Positions 9,534-18,915 are shown, counted from the stretch's first letter. The stretch is 64,000 nucleotides of DNA from Cellulosimicrobium cellulans (GCF_007679345.1 NZ_VEGH01000003.1:310001-374000); one strand, 5' to 3'. Notes: generated from the letters alone by a model not told the origin. Translations and numbers: made by a program.

Positions 9534-10121
9534 TCATCCCCCGTTGCCCGAGGCACCCGCCGCTGAGCGGGCGCCGACACGCCGGGGCCGCGGGTCGGTG
9601 GCCAGGAGGCTGCCGACCCACTCGTCCCGCCGGACGCCGCGCTGCACGCCGCCGAGCCGCAGCTCCCCCTCGACCCGGAAGCCCGCGCGCTCCGCGACCG
9701 CCCGGGAGGGGCCGTTGCCCACGAACGCGCGCCAGGACACCCGGACCAGCTCGAGCCGCCCGAAGGCCGCGTCGAGCACCAGGTCGACCGACCGGGACAT
9801 GACGCCGCGCCCGCGCGCGGCCGGGGCCAGCCAGTACCCGATCTCGGCGGAGCCCGTGCCCTCCATGCCCAGACCCACCATGCCGAGGAGCGCGTCGTCG
9901 GCCGCGTCCCGGACGGCCCAGTTGAGCGAGGACCCGCGGGCCCAGCCGTCGGCGGCGAACGACGAGACGAACGACGCGGCGTCCTCGCGGGTGTACGGGC
10001 TCGGGACGGTCGTCCACTCCTGGATCGCCGGGTCCTGGCACAGCGCGTCGATCCGGTCGACGTCGGCGGGGCCGGGCGCGCGCAGCAGGACGACGCCGTC
10101 GGTCAGCTCGAAGGTCTCCAT
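9534..10121 (-). CDS. GNAT N-acetyltransferase (RimJ/RimL-like)
   Basis: The 195-residue protein begins [24 protein letters not shown], the usual start of RimJ/RimL-type acetyltransferases that modify N-terminal or small-molecule amines with acetyl-CoA. The acetyl-CoA segment appears as [20 protein letters not shown], with the Q/RxxGxG/A loop written ARGRGV. The following [29 protein letters not shown] matches motif B. It lies just upstream of the M3 peptidase (8 bases between stop and start), suggesting co-transcription. The substrate is unknown. Confidence 0.85.
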   Translation of the reverse strand: METFELTDGVVLLRAPGPADVDRIDALCQDPAIQEWTTVPSPYTREDAASFVSSFAADGWARGSSLNWAVRDAADDALLGMVGLGMEGTGSAEIGYWLAPAARGRGVMSRSVDLVLDAAFGRLELVRVSWRAFVGNGPSRAVAERAGFRVEGELRLGGVQRGVRRDEWVGSLLATDPRPRRVGARSAAGASGNGG

Positions 10122-10181
10122 CGGCCCACCCTGCCACGGAGGGCGCCTCCCGGTCCCCCCGTTTCCGCCCGTCCCTGCTGG

Positions 10182-11300
10182 TCAGGCTGCGAGCACCATC
10201 CCGGGGTCGGCGACCGGCAGGCCGTGGGCGGCGCCCACCCCCGCGTGGAACAGCCGACCGCCGCGGGTGGCCAGGCCGGCGGCCAGCGCCGGGTCGGCCG
10301 CCATCGCCTCGCGCCAGCCGCGCGAGGCGAGCGCCGTCAGGTAGGGCAGCGTCGCGTTGGTGAGCGCCTGCGTCGACGTCACCGGGACCGCCCCGGGCAT
10401 GTTGGCCACGCAGTAGAACACGGCGTCGTGCACCCGGAACGTCGGGTCGTCGTGGGTCGTCGGGCGGGTGGACTCGAAGCAGCCGCCCTGGTCCACGGCC
10501 ACGTCGACCAGCACCGAACCCGGCCGCATCGCAGCCACCATGTCGTCGGTGACGAGCTTCGGCGCGCGGGCGCCCGGCACGAGCACCGCGCCCACGACGA
10601 GGTCGGCGTCGGCCACCGCCTCCCGCACGGCGTACGCGGACGACGCGAGGGTCCGCACCCGGCCGCCGAACGCGGTGTCCAGCTCGCGCAGCCGCGGCAC
10701 GGACACGTCGAGCACCGTGACGTCCGCCCGCATCCCGAGCGCGACCTCCGCCGCGTGCTGACCGGCGACGCCGCCCCCGATCACCACGACCCGCCCCGGC
10801 GCGACGCCCGGCACGCCGCCGAGCAGCCGCCCCGACCCGCCCGCGCTGCGCATCAGGTGGTACGCCCCGACCTGCGCGGCGAGCCGGCCCGCGACCTCGC
10901 TCATCGGGGCGAGCAGCGGCAGCGACCGGTCGGGCAGCTGGACGGTCTCGTAGGCGATCGCGGTGGTGCCGGCGGCGAGCAGGGCGTCGGTCTGCCGGCG
11001 GTCGGCGGCGAGGTGCAGGTAGGTGAACAGCACCAGGTCCTCGTGCAGGTGGCCGTACTCCGACGGCACGGGCTCCTTGACCTTGCACACCAGGTCGGCC
11101 TCGCCCCAGACGGCGGCGGCCTCGTCGACGACGGTCGCGCCGGCGGCGGCGAACTGCTCGTCGGTGATCGCGGAGCCGCGCCCGGCGCCGGCCTGCACCA
11201 GCACCTCGTGCCCGGCGGCGGCGAGCTGGTGCACCCCGGCGGGGGTGATGGCGACGCGGTACTCGTGATTCTTGACCTCGGTGGGGATCCCGACCCTCAT
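10182..11300 (-). CDS. ald: Alanine dehydrogenase
   Basis: The 372-residue enzyme interconverts L-alanine and pyruvate plus ammonia with NAD(H), linking nitrogen and redox balance. It starts [20 protein letters not shown] as Ald proteins do. The substrate domain has VCKVKEP and LFTYLHLA, and the Rossmann segment is [18 protein letters not shown] followed by the acidic [20 protein letters not shown] and [11 protein letters not shown] are diagnostic. Length (about 371) matches the family. An AGGAGG ribosome site sits at 11307-11312. No AldR-type regulator is adjacent. Confidence 0.95.
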   Translation of the reverse strand: MRVGIPTEVKNHEYRVAITPAGVHQLAAAGHEVLVQAGAGRGSAITDEQFAAAGATVVDEAAAVWGEADLVCKVKEPVPSEYGHLHEDLVLFTYLHLAADRRQTDALLAAGTTAIAYETVQLPDRSLPLLAPMSEVAGRLAAQVGAYHLMRSAGGSGRLLGGVPGVAPGRVVVIGGGVAGQHAAEVALGMRADVTVLDVSVPRLRELDTAFGGRVRTLASSAYAVREAVADADLVVGAVLVPGARAPKLVTDDMVAAMRPGSVLVDVAVDQGGCFESTRPTTHDDPTFRVHDAVFYCVANMPGAVPVTSTQALTNATLPYLTALASRGWREAMAADPALAAGLATRGGRLFHAGVGAAHGLPVADPGMVLAA

Positions 11301-11617
11301 CGTCTGCCTCCTGGGCGTCGCGCGGCGTGCGCGCCGGTCGGGCGCGGGGCCGTCCTGCACCGACGGGCCGCCCGGCGGGGTCGCCGCGGTCGCCGGCCCG
11401 TCGGGGCCAGGGTAGGCACCCCGCGCCGCCACGGCGCGGGCTGCGCGGTGCCGCGCCCGCCGCGTCCGCGCGTCCCCCACCTTCCGGCGCGACCCACCCG
11501 GATCTGCGGTGGCCGGGCCGGACGGCGTCGGCCGGGGCGGGCGTGGGACACGGGCGCCGCGCGGCGGTGCTCGACCGTGCGCCGGCCCCGGTGCCGGAGC
11601 GGACCGCGCGCGGGGCG
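11301..11617. other. Gap upstream of ald and downstream of the APH-like gene
   Basis: No coding region is convincing here. On the minus strand a ribosome site AGGAGG (11307-11312) serves ald, and TACCCT (11409-11414) is a plausible -10 giving a leader of about 100 bases. The rest (11415-11617) is GC-rich with no clear terminator. Confidence 0.4.
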
Positions 11618-12670
11618 TCAGCCCGCGAGGAGGTCCGCGACCCGCGCCCAGTCGCGCACCCGGGCGAGGTCGCGCGCCGCCCGACGCGCCGCCCGGCCGG
11701 CCGCGGTCGGGCGGCCTGCACCGTGGTGCCACGCCCACAGCGCCGACTCGGCGCCGCGGGCGACCGCCCAGCGCGCGGCGCCCGCGGCGTCGAGCCCCGC
11801 GCGCTCGGCGACGAGCAGCAGCCGGTCGCGCAGCGTGCGGACCGGGTCGCCGGTGCGCCAGGGGTCGCCGACCTGCTCGAGCAGCGGCCAGACGTCGTAG
11901 GCCGGGTCGCCGGTGAGGGCCTTGGGGTCGATCGCGGTCCACACCGCGCCCGCCGCGCCGCGGTCCAGCAGCAGGTTGCCGGGGTTCGCGTCCCCGTGCA
12001 GCGTCACCGCCGCGGGCGCTCCCGGGTCGCCCGCCCCCCGCAGCGTCGCGTCCGCCGCCCGCAGCAGCCCCGGGTCGAGCGGCACGCCCGCCCGCGCCGC
12101 GCGGCCGGCCCGCTCGGCGGCCAGGTCGGCGAGGCCGCGGGCGACGTCGGCCAACGCGGGCAGGCCCGGGGGCGCCGGTGCGGCGTGCAGCACGCGCAGC
12201 ACGTCGGCGGCCTCGGTCAGCCGGCGGAGCGCCGGCGTGCGCAGGGCCCGCATCGGGGTCCCGGGCCGGACCCGCGCCAGCAGCAGCGCCCAGTCGCCGT
12301 CGTGCGCGTCGACCAGCTCCGGCGCGCCGCGCCCACCCCACGCGCGCAGCACCGCGGCCTCGTCGCGCGCCTCGCCGTGCGGGAACGACACCTTGAGCAC
12401 CAGGTCCCGCCCGGCGGCGTCGCGTGCGGGCGCGCACCACGAGGCGGAGCCCGACGGGAACGGGTCGCCGAGCACCAGGTCCCAGCGCCGCACGGCGCGG
12501 TCGACCAGGCGGGGCAGGCGGGCCAGCCAGGCGGCGCCCTCCGGCGTGCGGCCCGCGCCGGACAGCAGCGCGGGGGGCGGGGCCGGCGTCCCGCGGGCGT
12601 CCCCGGCGCGGCGCGCCTCCCCGGGCGCGCGGGTCGCGCTCACCAGGATCGGTTCGGCGTCGGGGGGCAC
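11618..12670 (-). CDS. APH(6)/hydroxyurea phosphotransferase-like kinase
   Basis: The 350-residue protein resembles the aminoglycoside 6-phosphotransferase / hydroxyurea kinase family, which share a protein-kinase-like fold. Key segments: [19 protein letters not shown] (ATP-lysine and helix C region), catalytic loop [14 protein letters not shown] (HGD, with Asp as base and Asn as metal ligand) and [19 protein letters not shown] (metal Asp). These last two are characteristic of APH(6). The native substrate is unknown and resistance is not implied. I chose GTG at 12670 because TAGCCT lies 7 bases upstream; an ATG at 12724 would overlap the divergent kinase gene. Confidence 0.8.
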   Translation of the reverse strand: MPPDAEPILVSATRAPGEARRAGDARGTPAPPPALLSGAGRTPEGAAWLARLPRLVDRAVRRWDLVLGDPFPSGSASWCAPARDAAGRDLVLKVSFPHGEARDEAAVLRAWGGRGAPELVDAHDGDWALLLARVRPGTPMRALRTPALRRLTEAADVLRVLHAAPAPPGLPALADVARGLADLAAERAGRAARAGVPLDPGLLRAADATLRGAGDPGAPAAVTLHGDANPGNLLLDRGAAGAVWTAIDPKALTGDPAYDVWPLLEQVGDPWRTGDPVRTLRDRLLLVAERAGLDAAGAARWAVARGAESALWAWHHGAGRPTAAGRAARRAARDLARVRDWARVADLLAG

Positions 12671-12677
12671 GCGCGCC

Positions 12678-12683
12678 AGGCTA
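12678..12683 (-). promoter_or_regulatory. -10 element (TAGCCT) of the APH-like gene, leaderless
   Basis: Minus-strand TAGCCT followed by 7 bases and GTG at 12670. It sits in the 46-base gap between the divergent kinase genes and decides the start of the minus-strand gene. Confidence 0.5.
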
Positions 12684-12716
12684 GCCGGACCCCACACCGC
12701 CCCGAGGAGGCCGCGC

Positions 12717-13481
12717 ATGGACACCTACCGCAAGCGCCGCGCCGGCGCGCCACCGGGGTTCTTCGCGTGCGAGGCGGCGGGCCTGCGCTGGCTGCAGGTC
12801 CGGGGCGGCGCGCCGGTGGTGGAGGTGCTCGGCGTCGGACCGGACCACCTGGACCTCGTCGCGCTGACCGAGGTGCCGCCGACCCGCCGGGCGGCGCGCG
12901 AGCTCGGCCGGGGGCTCGCCGTCACGCACGACGCGGGGGCGCGCCGGTTCGGCAGCCCGCCCGACGGCTGGTCCGGGGACGGGTTCTTCGGGCCGCTCGA
13001 CCAGCCGCTGCCGATGCCCGCCGGCGACCACGAGCGGTGGGGCGCCTTCCTCGCGGACTGCCGGGTCGAGCCGCTCGCGGCGGCGGCGGAGCGGCGCCGC
13101 GCGCTCGGACCCGACGATCTCGCCCTGCTGCACCGCCTCGCGGACCGGCTGCGGGCGGGCGAGTGGGACGACGACGACGCGCCGGCCCGGCTGCACGGCG
13201 ACCTGTGGTCCGGCAACGTGCTGTGGACGCCGCACGGCGCCACCCTGATCGACCCGGCGGCGCACGGCGGTCACCGGGAGACCGACCTCGCGATGCTCGC
13301 GCTGTTCGGCTGCCCGCACCTCGCCGACGTCCTGGACGCCTACCAGGAGGTGCACCCGCTGCGCCGCGGGTGGCAGCACCGGGTCGCGCTGCACCAGGTG
13401 TACCCGGTGGGGATGCACGCCGTGCTGTTCGGCGGCGGGTACGCCGCCCAGCTGCGCCGGCTCGCGGCGCCCTACGTCTGA
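12717..13481 (+). CDS. Fructosamine kinase family protein
   Basis: The 254-residue protein belongs to the fructosamine-3-kinase/ketosamine-3-kinase family, which phosphorylates sugars attached to amines so that the adduct falls apart (protein or metabolite deglycation). Seen: the short N-terminal lobe, LPMPAGDHERWGAFLADCRVEPL, the catalytic loop ARLHGDLWSGNVLW (HGD...N) and LIDPAAHGGHRETDLAMLALFG (metal Asp and the family GH-E-DLAM segment). The ATG at 12717 follows GAGGAGG, a good ribosome site. It is divergent from another small-molecule kinase 46 bases away. Confidence 0.87.
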   Translation: MDTYRKRRAGAPPGFFACEAAGLRWLQVRGGAPVVEVLGVGPDHLDLVALTEVPPTRRAARELGRGLAVTHDAGARRFGSPPDGWSGDGFFGPLDQPLPMPAGDHERWGAFLADCRVEPLAAAAERRRALGPDDLALLHRLADRLRAGEWDDDDAPARLHGDLWSGNVLWTPHGATLIDPAAHGGHRETDLAMLALFGCPHLADVLDAYQEVHPLRRGWQHRVALHQVYPVGMHAVLFGGGYAAQLRRLAAPYV

Positions 13482-13779
13482 CGGGCGCCCGGCCGGCCGG
13501 GTCGGTCCGACCCGGCGGCGCGGACGCCCCGAGGGGTCAGCACCTGTACGCCACCGTCCGCCGCGCCCGCTTGTCCTTCTCCCGCGCGACCTGATCCGCC
13601 CCGGCCTCGTTGAGGGCCGTCGGTGACGAGCCACCCGTCCCGCGTCCGTCCACCCCTCACGAGGGGCGCGTGCTCCGCGTCCGGGCCGGTCCCTCCGCGG
13701 CGGGATGCTGCACCGCCGCGCGGACCGGGAGCTCTGAGTCTCACCCGGTCCAGCGCGGCGGGGCCAGCGTTTATTCCGT
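13482..13779. other. Gap between convergent genes
   Basis: About 300 bases with no supportable gene between the fructosamine kinase and the minus-strand lipoprotein. I see no clear terminator hairpin. A short AT-richer patch (GTTTATTCCG, about 13768-13777) lies just past the lipoprotein stop. Confidence 0.3.
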
Positions 13780-14172
13780 TCAGCCCACCGGGTCGGTGGT
13801 CATGCGCACGGTGAGGGTGACCTCGGTGCCCTGCTCGACCGAGCCGGACGTGGGGTCCTGGGTCACGACGACCCACTGCGTCGGGTCGTCGATCGCGCGG
13901 CCCTGGCCGGACGCGTCGGCGACCTGGACCTCCAGGCCGCGGGCCTCGAGGGTCTCCTGCGCGGTCGTCAGCAGCAGGTTGGTCTGGTCGATGACCTGGA
14001 CCTCCTTCGCCTCGGCCGACGCGGTGGTGGTGTCGTCGGAGGCGGAGCCCGCCGACGTGCCGCCCTCGGCGGAGGCGCAGGCGGCGAGCAGGGAGACCGT
14101 CGCGACGGCGGCGGCGGCCACGCTGAGGGTGCGCGTGGTCCGGCGACCGGCTCGGGCGATGGACGTGTTCAT
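13780..14172 (-). CDS. Lipoprotein with a single PASTA-like domain
   Basis: The 130-residue product has an export signal with a basic start (ARAGRRTTR), a hydrophobic core and the lipobox LLAAC (Cys near 32). A Ser/Thr/Ala-rich linker follows, then about 70 residues (QVIDQTNLLLTTAQETLEARGLEVQVADA ... VVTQDPTSGSVEQGTEVTLTV) with the PASTA pattern: a helix carrying a TL motif, then QxP/QDPxxGxxVxxGxxVxLxV. PASTA domains bind muropeptides in Ser/Thr kinases and penicillin-binding proteins; stand-alone secreted versions occur in actinobacteria. A cell-wall sensing or binding role is inference. Confidence 0.78.
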   Translation of the reverse strand: MNTSIARAGRRTTRTLSVAAAAVATVSLLAACASAEGGTSAGSASDDTTTASAEAKEVQVIDQTNLLLTTAQETLEARGLEVQVADASGQGRAIDDPTQWVVVTQDPTSGSVEQGTEVTLTVRMTTDPVG

Positions 14173-14516
14173 CGGGGGCCCTCCTGGGCTGTTGCGGTGC
14201 GTCAGGGACCGCGGTCCCCGGGGTCACCGGTCGCCGCGGAGGGCGCGGGACGGGCGAACGCGCCGCGCTGCGGCTCGCAGGCGGCCGTCGTCGGCAGTCG
14301 AGCGGCCGCCCGGGACTGGCCCCGGCGGGCGACGCGCCCTCGGGCCCCACTTTACGCCTGTCGGGCGACAGGTTTCGTCCGTATGTCGGGGAACTGTGAC
14401 GCAGCCACCAGCGGCGGCGCCCGGACGGCCCACGGATTCACCCGCGCGCGCACCCCGGCCGGGTGCCCCGGACGCCCGCCCGGGCGGGGCCCGGACGGCG
14501 CGCCCGGGACCGCCGG
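14173..14516. other. Gap holding the lipoprotein promoter region and a small palindrome
   Basis: No gene is supportable in these 344 bases. A ribosome site GGAGGG precedes the lipoprotein start. At 14357-14372 there is a perfect palindrome CCTGTC-GGGC-GACAGG inside a relatively AT-rich stretch (TTTACGCC ... GTTTCGTCC), consistent with an operator or small hairpin. The remainder is featureless. Confidence 0.35.
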
Positions 14517-15857
14517 TCAGGCCGCCGCCCGCACCCCCGTGCGGAACCGGGCGCCGTAGTGGTCGAAGGTCGCCGGCAGCGGGTCGGCGGCGAGGTACCG
14601 CCCCCGGGGGAACACCAGGTCGGCCTCCGACAGCCGGGCGAGCAGCCGCCCGGCGACGAGCAGCACGACGTTGCGCCCCGGGCACGACACCGGCCCGCCG
14701 CTGAACGGCAGCAGCCCCCAGTCGGCGTCCGCGCGGCCGTCGAGCCACGCCTCCGGCGCCCAGGCGTCGGCGACGCCGAGCCGGTCGGGGTCGCGGTGGA
14801 AGTGGGCGCTCACCACGGCGAAGCCGGTGCCCGCCGGCAGCACCCGCTCGCCCCACGTCGTCGGCCCGGTGCTGTCCCGGAGCACCACGAGCGTGGTCGG
14901 CCACAGCCGCACCGACTCCAGGACCGCCCCGCGGGCGTAGGGCTGCATCGCCGCACCCGACGCCGCCTCGGCCCGCAGCAGGTCCCGGACGGCCGGCCGC
15001 GCCGCCGCCACGGCGAGGGCGCGCAGCACCGCCGCCCCGGCCGCGTCGAAGGCGAACAACCACTGCGGCACCTGACCCGCGGGGTCGACCCCGCGGTCCG
15101 CCTGCGCGGCCGCGGCGTGCGCGATCAGGCTGCCGGGCTCCGCCCGCCGCACGTACGCGTGCAGCCGGTCGGCGAGCTCCGCCCGCAGCCGCGGCCGGCG
15201 CGGGCGCAGGTACGCCCAGTTCGCGGCCCGTCGGAGCGTCTGGAGGACGTCGGTGATCCGGTCGTCGTCGCGCGCCGACTCCCCCAGGACGACCGTCCGG
15301 ACCGTCCGCCAGAACGCCGGGGCGAAGGTGTCCCAGTCGAGCACGCCGCTCCGCCCGACGGTGGCGAGGAGCGCCGCGGCCTCGCGGTCGACGGCCGCGA
15401 GCAACGGGTCCGCGTCGCGGTGGACCGGCTCGGACGTGTCGAGCGCCTGCTCGTTGAGCAGCCGCCGGGCGGGCCGCCGTCCGGGCGCCGAGATCAGGAC
15501 GGCGTCGGGCTCGAAGTGCCCGAGCGCGGCGCGCTTCTCCACCGTCGCGGGGCTGAACGGCTCCGGGGAGCCGTCGAGCAGGGCGCCCACGTCGGCGGCC
15601 TCGAGCGGCAGCACCACCCGGCGCGGGCCGAGCCCCAGGACCACCGGGGCGCCGCCGTGCTCCCGCCGCAGGTCCCGCAGGAGCGCGCCCGCGGACCGGT
15701 CGGTCTGGTGCCGCTCGGCCCAGGCGGTGGCGCGGGGCCGGCGGACGACGGCGCCCTGGGCGACGAGCGGACCGAGCACGCGGGCGGCGACGGCGGCGGA
15801 CCGGGCCGGGCCGAGATCGACGGGGGTGCGGGGGCTGACGGCGGGGGCGAGGGACAT
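14517..15857 (-). CDS. Cytochrome P450
   Basis: The 446-residue haem-thiolate monooxygenase shows the K-helix ExxR (ESVRLWPT) and the haem loop FSGGPVSCPGRNV with the axial Cys near 392. The I-helix region reads FAFDAAGAAVLRAL, where the usual acidic-Thr pair is replaced by Ala-Ala, which may affect proton delivery. No membrane anchor is seen, so it is a soluble bacterial type needing separate redox partners, none of which are nearby. The arrangement (Gly-Gly in the haem loop, no Phe at the usual place) resembles unusual P450s of actinobacterial lipid or secondary metabolism. The CDF transporter gene ends 43 bases upstream on the same strand. Confidence 0.88.
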   Translation of the reverse strand: MSLAPAVSPRTPVDLGPARSAAVAARVLGPLVAQGAVVRRPRATAWAERHQTDRSAGALLRDLRREHGGAPVVLGLGPRRVVLPLEAADVGALLDGSPEPFSPATVEKRAALGHFEPDAVLISAPGRRPARRLLNEQALDTSEPVHRDADPLLAAVDREAAALLATVGRSGVLDWDTFAPAFWRTVRTVVLGESARDDDRITDVLQTLRRAANWAYLRPRRPRLRAELADRLHAYVRRAEPGSLIAHAAAAQADRGVDPAGQVPQWLFAFDAAGAAVLRALAVAAARPAVRDLLRAEAASGAAMQPYARGAVLESVRLWPTTLVVLRDSTGPTTWGERVLPAGTGFAVVSAHFHRDPDRLGVADAWAPEAWLDGRADADWGLLPFSGGPVSCPGRNVVLLVAGRLLARLSEADLVFPRGRYLAADPLPATFDHYGARFRTGVRAAA

Positions 15858-15900
15858 GCGGGTCCTTCCGGGTTCCGGGTGCCGGGCGGCGCGTGCGGGG

Positions 15901-16875
15901 TCAGGGCGTCAGGGCGGGCTCCTCGGGCTCGGACAGCGACAGCACCGCGCCGACGACGCCCGGCACGGCGGCCACCTGGCGCTCGACGGCGGCGAGCACG
16001 TGCGAGGCCTCGTCCTCGGCGGGGTTGCCGGCCAGGTCGACCGCGCCGACCAGGAACAGCTGGCGCGCGCCGACCACCTCCAGCCGCAGCTGGGTGACCC
16101 GCGCGACCTCGGGCAGGGCGAGCAGCGCCCGCACGGCCGCGCCCTGCAGGGCGGGATCGGCCGTCTCCCCCACCAGGAACCGGCGGTTGCGGTCGATGAG
16201 CAGCACGGCGACCACCGCCAGCAGCACGCCGACCAGGATCGAGCCGACCGCGTCCGGCACCGGCGAGCCGGTGATCTGGTGCAGTGCGATGCCGGTGCCG
16301 GCGATCACGATGCCGACCAGCGCGGCCGCGTCCTCGAAGAACACCGCGCGCACCGTCGGGTCGGACGTGGCGAGCACGTGGTCCCACAGGTCCATGTCGC
16401 GCCGTGCGGCCGCCCGGCGCGCCTGGCGCCAGGCCTGCAGGAGCGACGTGCCCTCCAGCAGGAACGACACGCCCAGCACCGCGTAGGCCACGGCGTACGA
16501 CGACGCGGGCTCCGGGTGCACCAGCTCCTGGATGCCGTGGGTGATCGACACCCCGGCGCCCACGGCGAACAGCCCGATCGCGGCGAACAGGGACCAGACG
16601 TAGACCTCGCGGCCGTAGCCCAGCGGGTGCGCCCGGTCGGGCGCCCGGGCCGAGCGGCGCTGGGCGAGCAGCAGGAACACCTCGTTCCCGGTGTCCGCCC
16701 AGGAGTGCGCCGCCTCGGCGAGCATCGACGCCGCCCCGGTGAGGATCGCCGCGACGGTCTTGGCGACCGCGATGAGCGCGTTCGCGGCGAACGCGACGAC
16801 GACGGTGAGCGTGCTCTCGTCGTGGCCGCGCGCCGGCGGACGCGGTGCGTCCGGGGTCGTGACGGGGCTGGTCAT
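15901..16875 (-). CDS. Cation diffusion facilitator (CDF) metal efflux protein
   Basis: The 324-residue membrane protein exports divalent metals such as Zn2+ in exchange for protons. It has six hydrophobic segments starting at VVVAFAANALIAVAKTVAAI. Metal-site signatures are AEAAHSWADTGNEVFL (H and D of helix II, HSxxD) and FFEDAAALVGIVIAGTG (D of helix V, usually HxxxD, here ExxxD). A cytoplasmic domain of about 90 residues follows helix VI (VAAVERQVAAVPGVVGAVL). The sequence before it, GYGREVYVWSLFAAIGLFAVGAG, is typical of the family branch. Likely co-transcribed with the P450. Confidence 0.9.
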   Translation of the reverse strand: MTSPVTTPDAPRPPARGHDESTLTVVVAFAANALIAVAKTVAAILTGAASMLAEAAHSWADTGNEVFLLLAQRRSARAPDRAHPLGYGREVYVWSLFAAIGLFAVGAGVSITHGIQELVHPEPASSYAVAYAVLGVSFLLEGTSLLQAWRQARRAAARRDMDLWDHVLATSDPTVRAVFFEDAAALVGIVIAGTGIALHQITGSPVPDAVGSILVGVLLAVVAVLLIDRNRRFLVGETADPALQGAAVRALLALPEVARVTQLRLEVVGARQLFLVGAVDLAGNPAEDEASHVLAAVERQVAAVPGVVGAVLSLSEPEEPALTP

Positions 16876-16961
16876 GGTCCCGGAGTAGCACAGCGCCGGG
16901 TGTCCCGCACGGGCGGGCGGGGGTGGGCGCGGGTGGCGCGACGGGCGGCCACGGTCCCGTC

Positions 16962-16967
16962 TACGCT
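16962..16967 (+). promoter_or_regulatory. -10 element (TACGCT) of the metallophosphoesterase gene, leaderless
   Basis: TACGCT followed by 7 bases and the ATG at 16975. It lies between divergent genes and fixes the start. Confidence 0.5.
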
Positions 16968-16974
16968 CGTCGCG

Positions 16975-18744
16975 ATGCCTGCACCCGACGCCGACCCCCG
17001 GACCGCCCCGACCCCGGCACCGGACCGCCCCGGCCGCCGCCGGTGGCTCGTCTGCGCCCTGCTCGCGGTCGTCGCGCTGCTCGCCGCGCTCGTGTTCGGC
17101 GTCACCACCGCCACCGCCGAGTCGAGCTTCGGCCCGCACGAGGCGCGGTACGACGTCACCACCGACGCGACGGTGACCGTCGACCTCGGGCCCCTCGGCA
17201 CGCTGCAGATCGACTCGCCGCTGCCGCTCGGCCTCGGCGCGCGGGTCACGGTCGAGGAGATCCCCGCCGACGTCGACGCGCTGCACGGCGTCGACACGCT
17301 CCAGGCGCTCACCGGGGACCTGAGCTCCTACCTGCAGTTCTTCACCGGGCCGCAGGCGACGATCGAGGACGCGGCGCGCGCCCTCGTCGCGAACGCCCTG
17401 TGGCGGACGCTCGCCGCTCTAGCGGTGCTGGTCGCGGCGTGGACCGCGGGGTGGTGGCTGCTCGGGGCCGCCCGGCGCGCCGAGCTGGGCGGGCGGCTCG
17501 CCCCGCACGCCGCGCAGCTCACCGCCGGGGGGCTCGCCGTCGTGCTCGTCGGCACCCTGGTGACGGCGAGCGAGCGCGGCGACGCCGCGCAGCGCACCGC
17601 GTCGCAGCGGACCTCGGCCGTGTTCGACGGCACGCCGCTGGAGGGCGCGCGGATCACCGGCCGGCTCGGCGGGATCGTGGACACCTACGGCGGGCTCGTC
17701 GTGAAGGCCTTCCAGGACAACGAGGACTTCTACGACCGGGCCGACGGCGCCCTGGTCGCCGCCTGGGACGACTGGGAGGGGCGCCGCGCCACCGTCGAGG
17801 CCGCCGCCGACGACCAGGACGGGGCGGCCTCCGCGGGCGAGGACCCCGTCCCGGGGGCGACGGGCACCGCGGGCGCGACGGCCACCGCGGGGGCGAGCGC
17901 CTCCCCCGCACCGGAGGAGTCGACCGACGAGGAGGCGGAGCCGCTCACCCTGCTGGTCATCTCCGACCTGCACTGCAACGTCGGCATGGCGCCGCTGATC
18001 ACCTCGCTCACCGAGATGTCGGGTGCCGAGGTGGTGCTCGACGCGGGCGACACCACGATGAACGGCACCTCGGTCGAGCAGTACTGCGTGACGACGTTCG
18101 CCCGCGCGATCCCGAGCGGCGTCGACCTCGTCACCGCGCCGGGCAACCACGACTCCGCCGAGACCACCGCGCAGTACGCGCGCGCCGGGGCGACCGTCCT
18201 GGACGGCGGCGTCATCGACGTGCGCGGGATGCGGATCCTCGGCGACAAGGACCCGAAGGCCACCCGCCTGATCACGACGCAGACCCAGGACGAGTCCTAC
18301 GCCGAGGTGGGCGAGCGGCTCTCGGAGGTCGCCTGCGAGGACGCGGACGGGGTCGACCTGGTGCTGTTCCACAACCCGCGCACGGCGCCGGCGCTGCTCG
18401 CCGACGGCTGCGTTCCCGCCCTCGTCTCCGGTCACATGCACACCCGGACGGACCCGGCGCAGATCGGCGAGGGCATCCGGTACATCTCGTCCTCCACCGC
18501 GGGCGCGCAGGAGAACGAGCCGCGGATCGGCCCGCTCAAGGGCACCGCGGAGATGACCATCCTGCGCTGGGACCCGGAGAGCCGGCAGATCCTCGACTGG
18601 CAGCTGGTCGAGATCGGCACCGACGCGAGCGCGGTCGTGCACGACCCGGAGCCCTGGCCCGCGGTCGTCCCGGAGGACGAGGCGGAGGACGAGGCGCCGT
18701 CGGCGACGCCGACGGACGCGGCGACGGAGCCCGCCGCGGGCTGA
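16975..18744 (+). CDS. Membrane-anchored metallophosphoesterase
   Basis: The 589-residue protein has a hydrophobic segment at residues 24-46 (WLVCALLAVVALLAALVFGV), an extracytoplasmic region of about 90 residues, and two more segments near 142-160 and 180-197. After an Ala/Gly/Ser-rich linker comes a calcineurin-type phosphoesterase domain carrying the metal motifs DLHCN, DAGDTT, GNHDS and GHMHTRTD (GDxxD is shortened to GDTT; His residues present). Topology suggests the catalytic domain sits outside the membrane (inference). The substrate is unknown. A Pro/Asp/Glu/Ala tail closes the protein. Confidence 0.85.
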   Translation: MPAPDADPRTAPTPAPDRPGRRRWLVCALLAVVALLAALVFGVTTATAESSFGPHEARYDVTTDATVTVDLGPLGTLQIDSPLPLGLGARVTVEEIPADVDALHGVDTLQALTGDLSSYLQFFTGPQATIEDAARALVANALWRTLAALAVLVAAWTAGWWLLGAARRAELGGRLAPHAAQLTAGGLAVVLVGTLVTASERGDAAQRTASQRTSAVFDGTPLEGARITGRLGGIVDTYGGLVVKAFQDNEDFYDRADGALVAAWDDWEGRRATVEAAADDQDGAASAGEDPVPGATGTAGATATAGASASPAPEESTDEEAEPLTLLVISDLHCNVGMAPLITSLTEMSGAEVVLDAGDTTMNGTSVEQYCVTTFARAIPSGVDLVTAPGNHDSAETTAQYARAGATVLDGGVIDVRGMRILGDKDPKATRLITTQTQDESYAEVGERLSEVACEDADGVDLVLFHNPRTAPALLADGCVPALVSGHMHTRTDPAQIGEGIRYISSSTAGAQENEPRIGPLKGTAEMTILRWDPESRQILDWQLVEIGTDASAVVHDPEPWPAVVPEDEAEDEAPSATPTDAATEPAAG

Positions 18745-18846
18745 CGCCCCCGGGCCCGTCCCCGCACGCCGACACCTCCGTCCGCGACCTGAGACGCGGG
18801 CTCCGGATCCGTGCACCGCCCGGTGCCGCGTGCCACACTCGCCGCC

Positions 18847-18915
18847 ATGACCTCCGCGCTCCCGACCTGCCGCTCGCCGCGGCTCGTCCGCGCGTGTCCG
18901 CTCTGTCGGGCCTGA
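18847..18915 (+). CDS. Cys-containing leader peptide (22 residues)
   Basis: An ATG at 18847 opens 22 codons ending at TGA (18913-18915). The peptide begins MTSALPTC and ends LVRACPLCRA, with three Cys in the last 15 residues. It resembles the short actinobacterial leader peptides of the LVR..CR type found ahead of sulfur-related and regulator genes, where translation is thought to sense cysteine. It lacks a clear ribosome site; CACACT lies 7 bases upstream, so it may be leaderless. The two hairpins at 18941-18980 lie between it and the winged-helix gene. Chance occurrence cannot be ruled out. Confidence 0.4.
   Translation: MTSALPTCRSPRLVRACPLCRA

Noticed and set aside
9526-11721. Fused M3 peptidase extended to 11721
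   Set aside because: The extension reads through GNAT and ald genes in a wrong frame; the M3 family N-terminus ([14 protein letters not shown]) begins at 9525.
11618-12670. Calling the kinase an antibiotic-resistance gene
   Set aside because: The fold and motifs fit APH(6), but chromosomal relatives usually have other substrates; resistance is unsupported.
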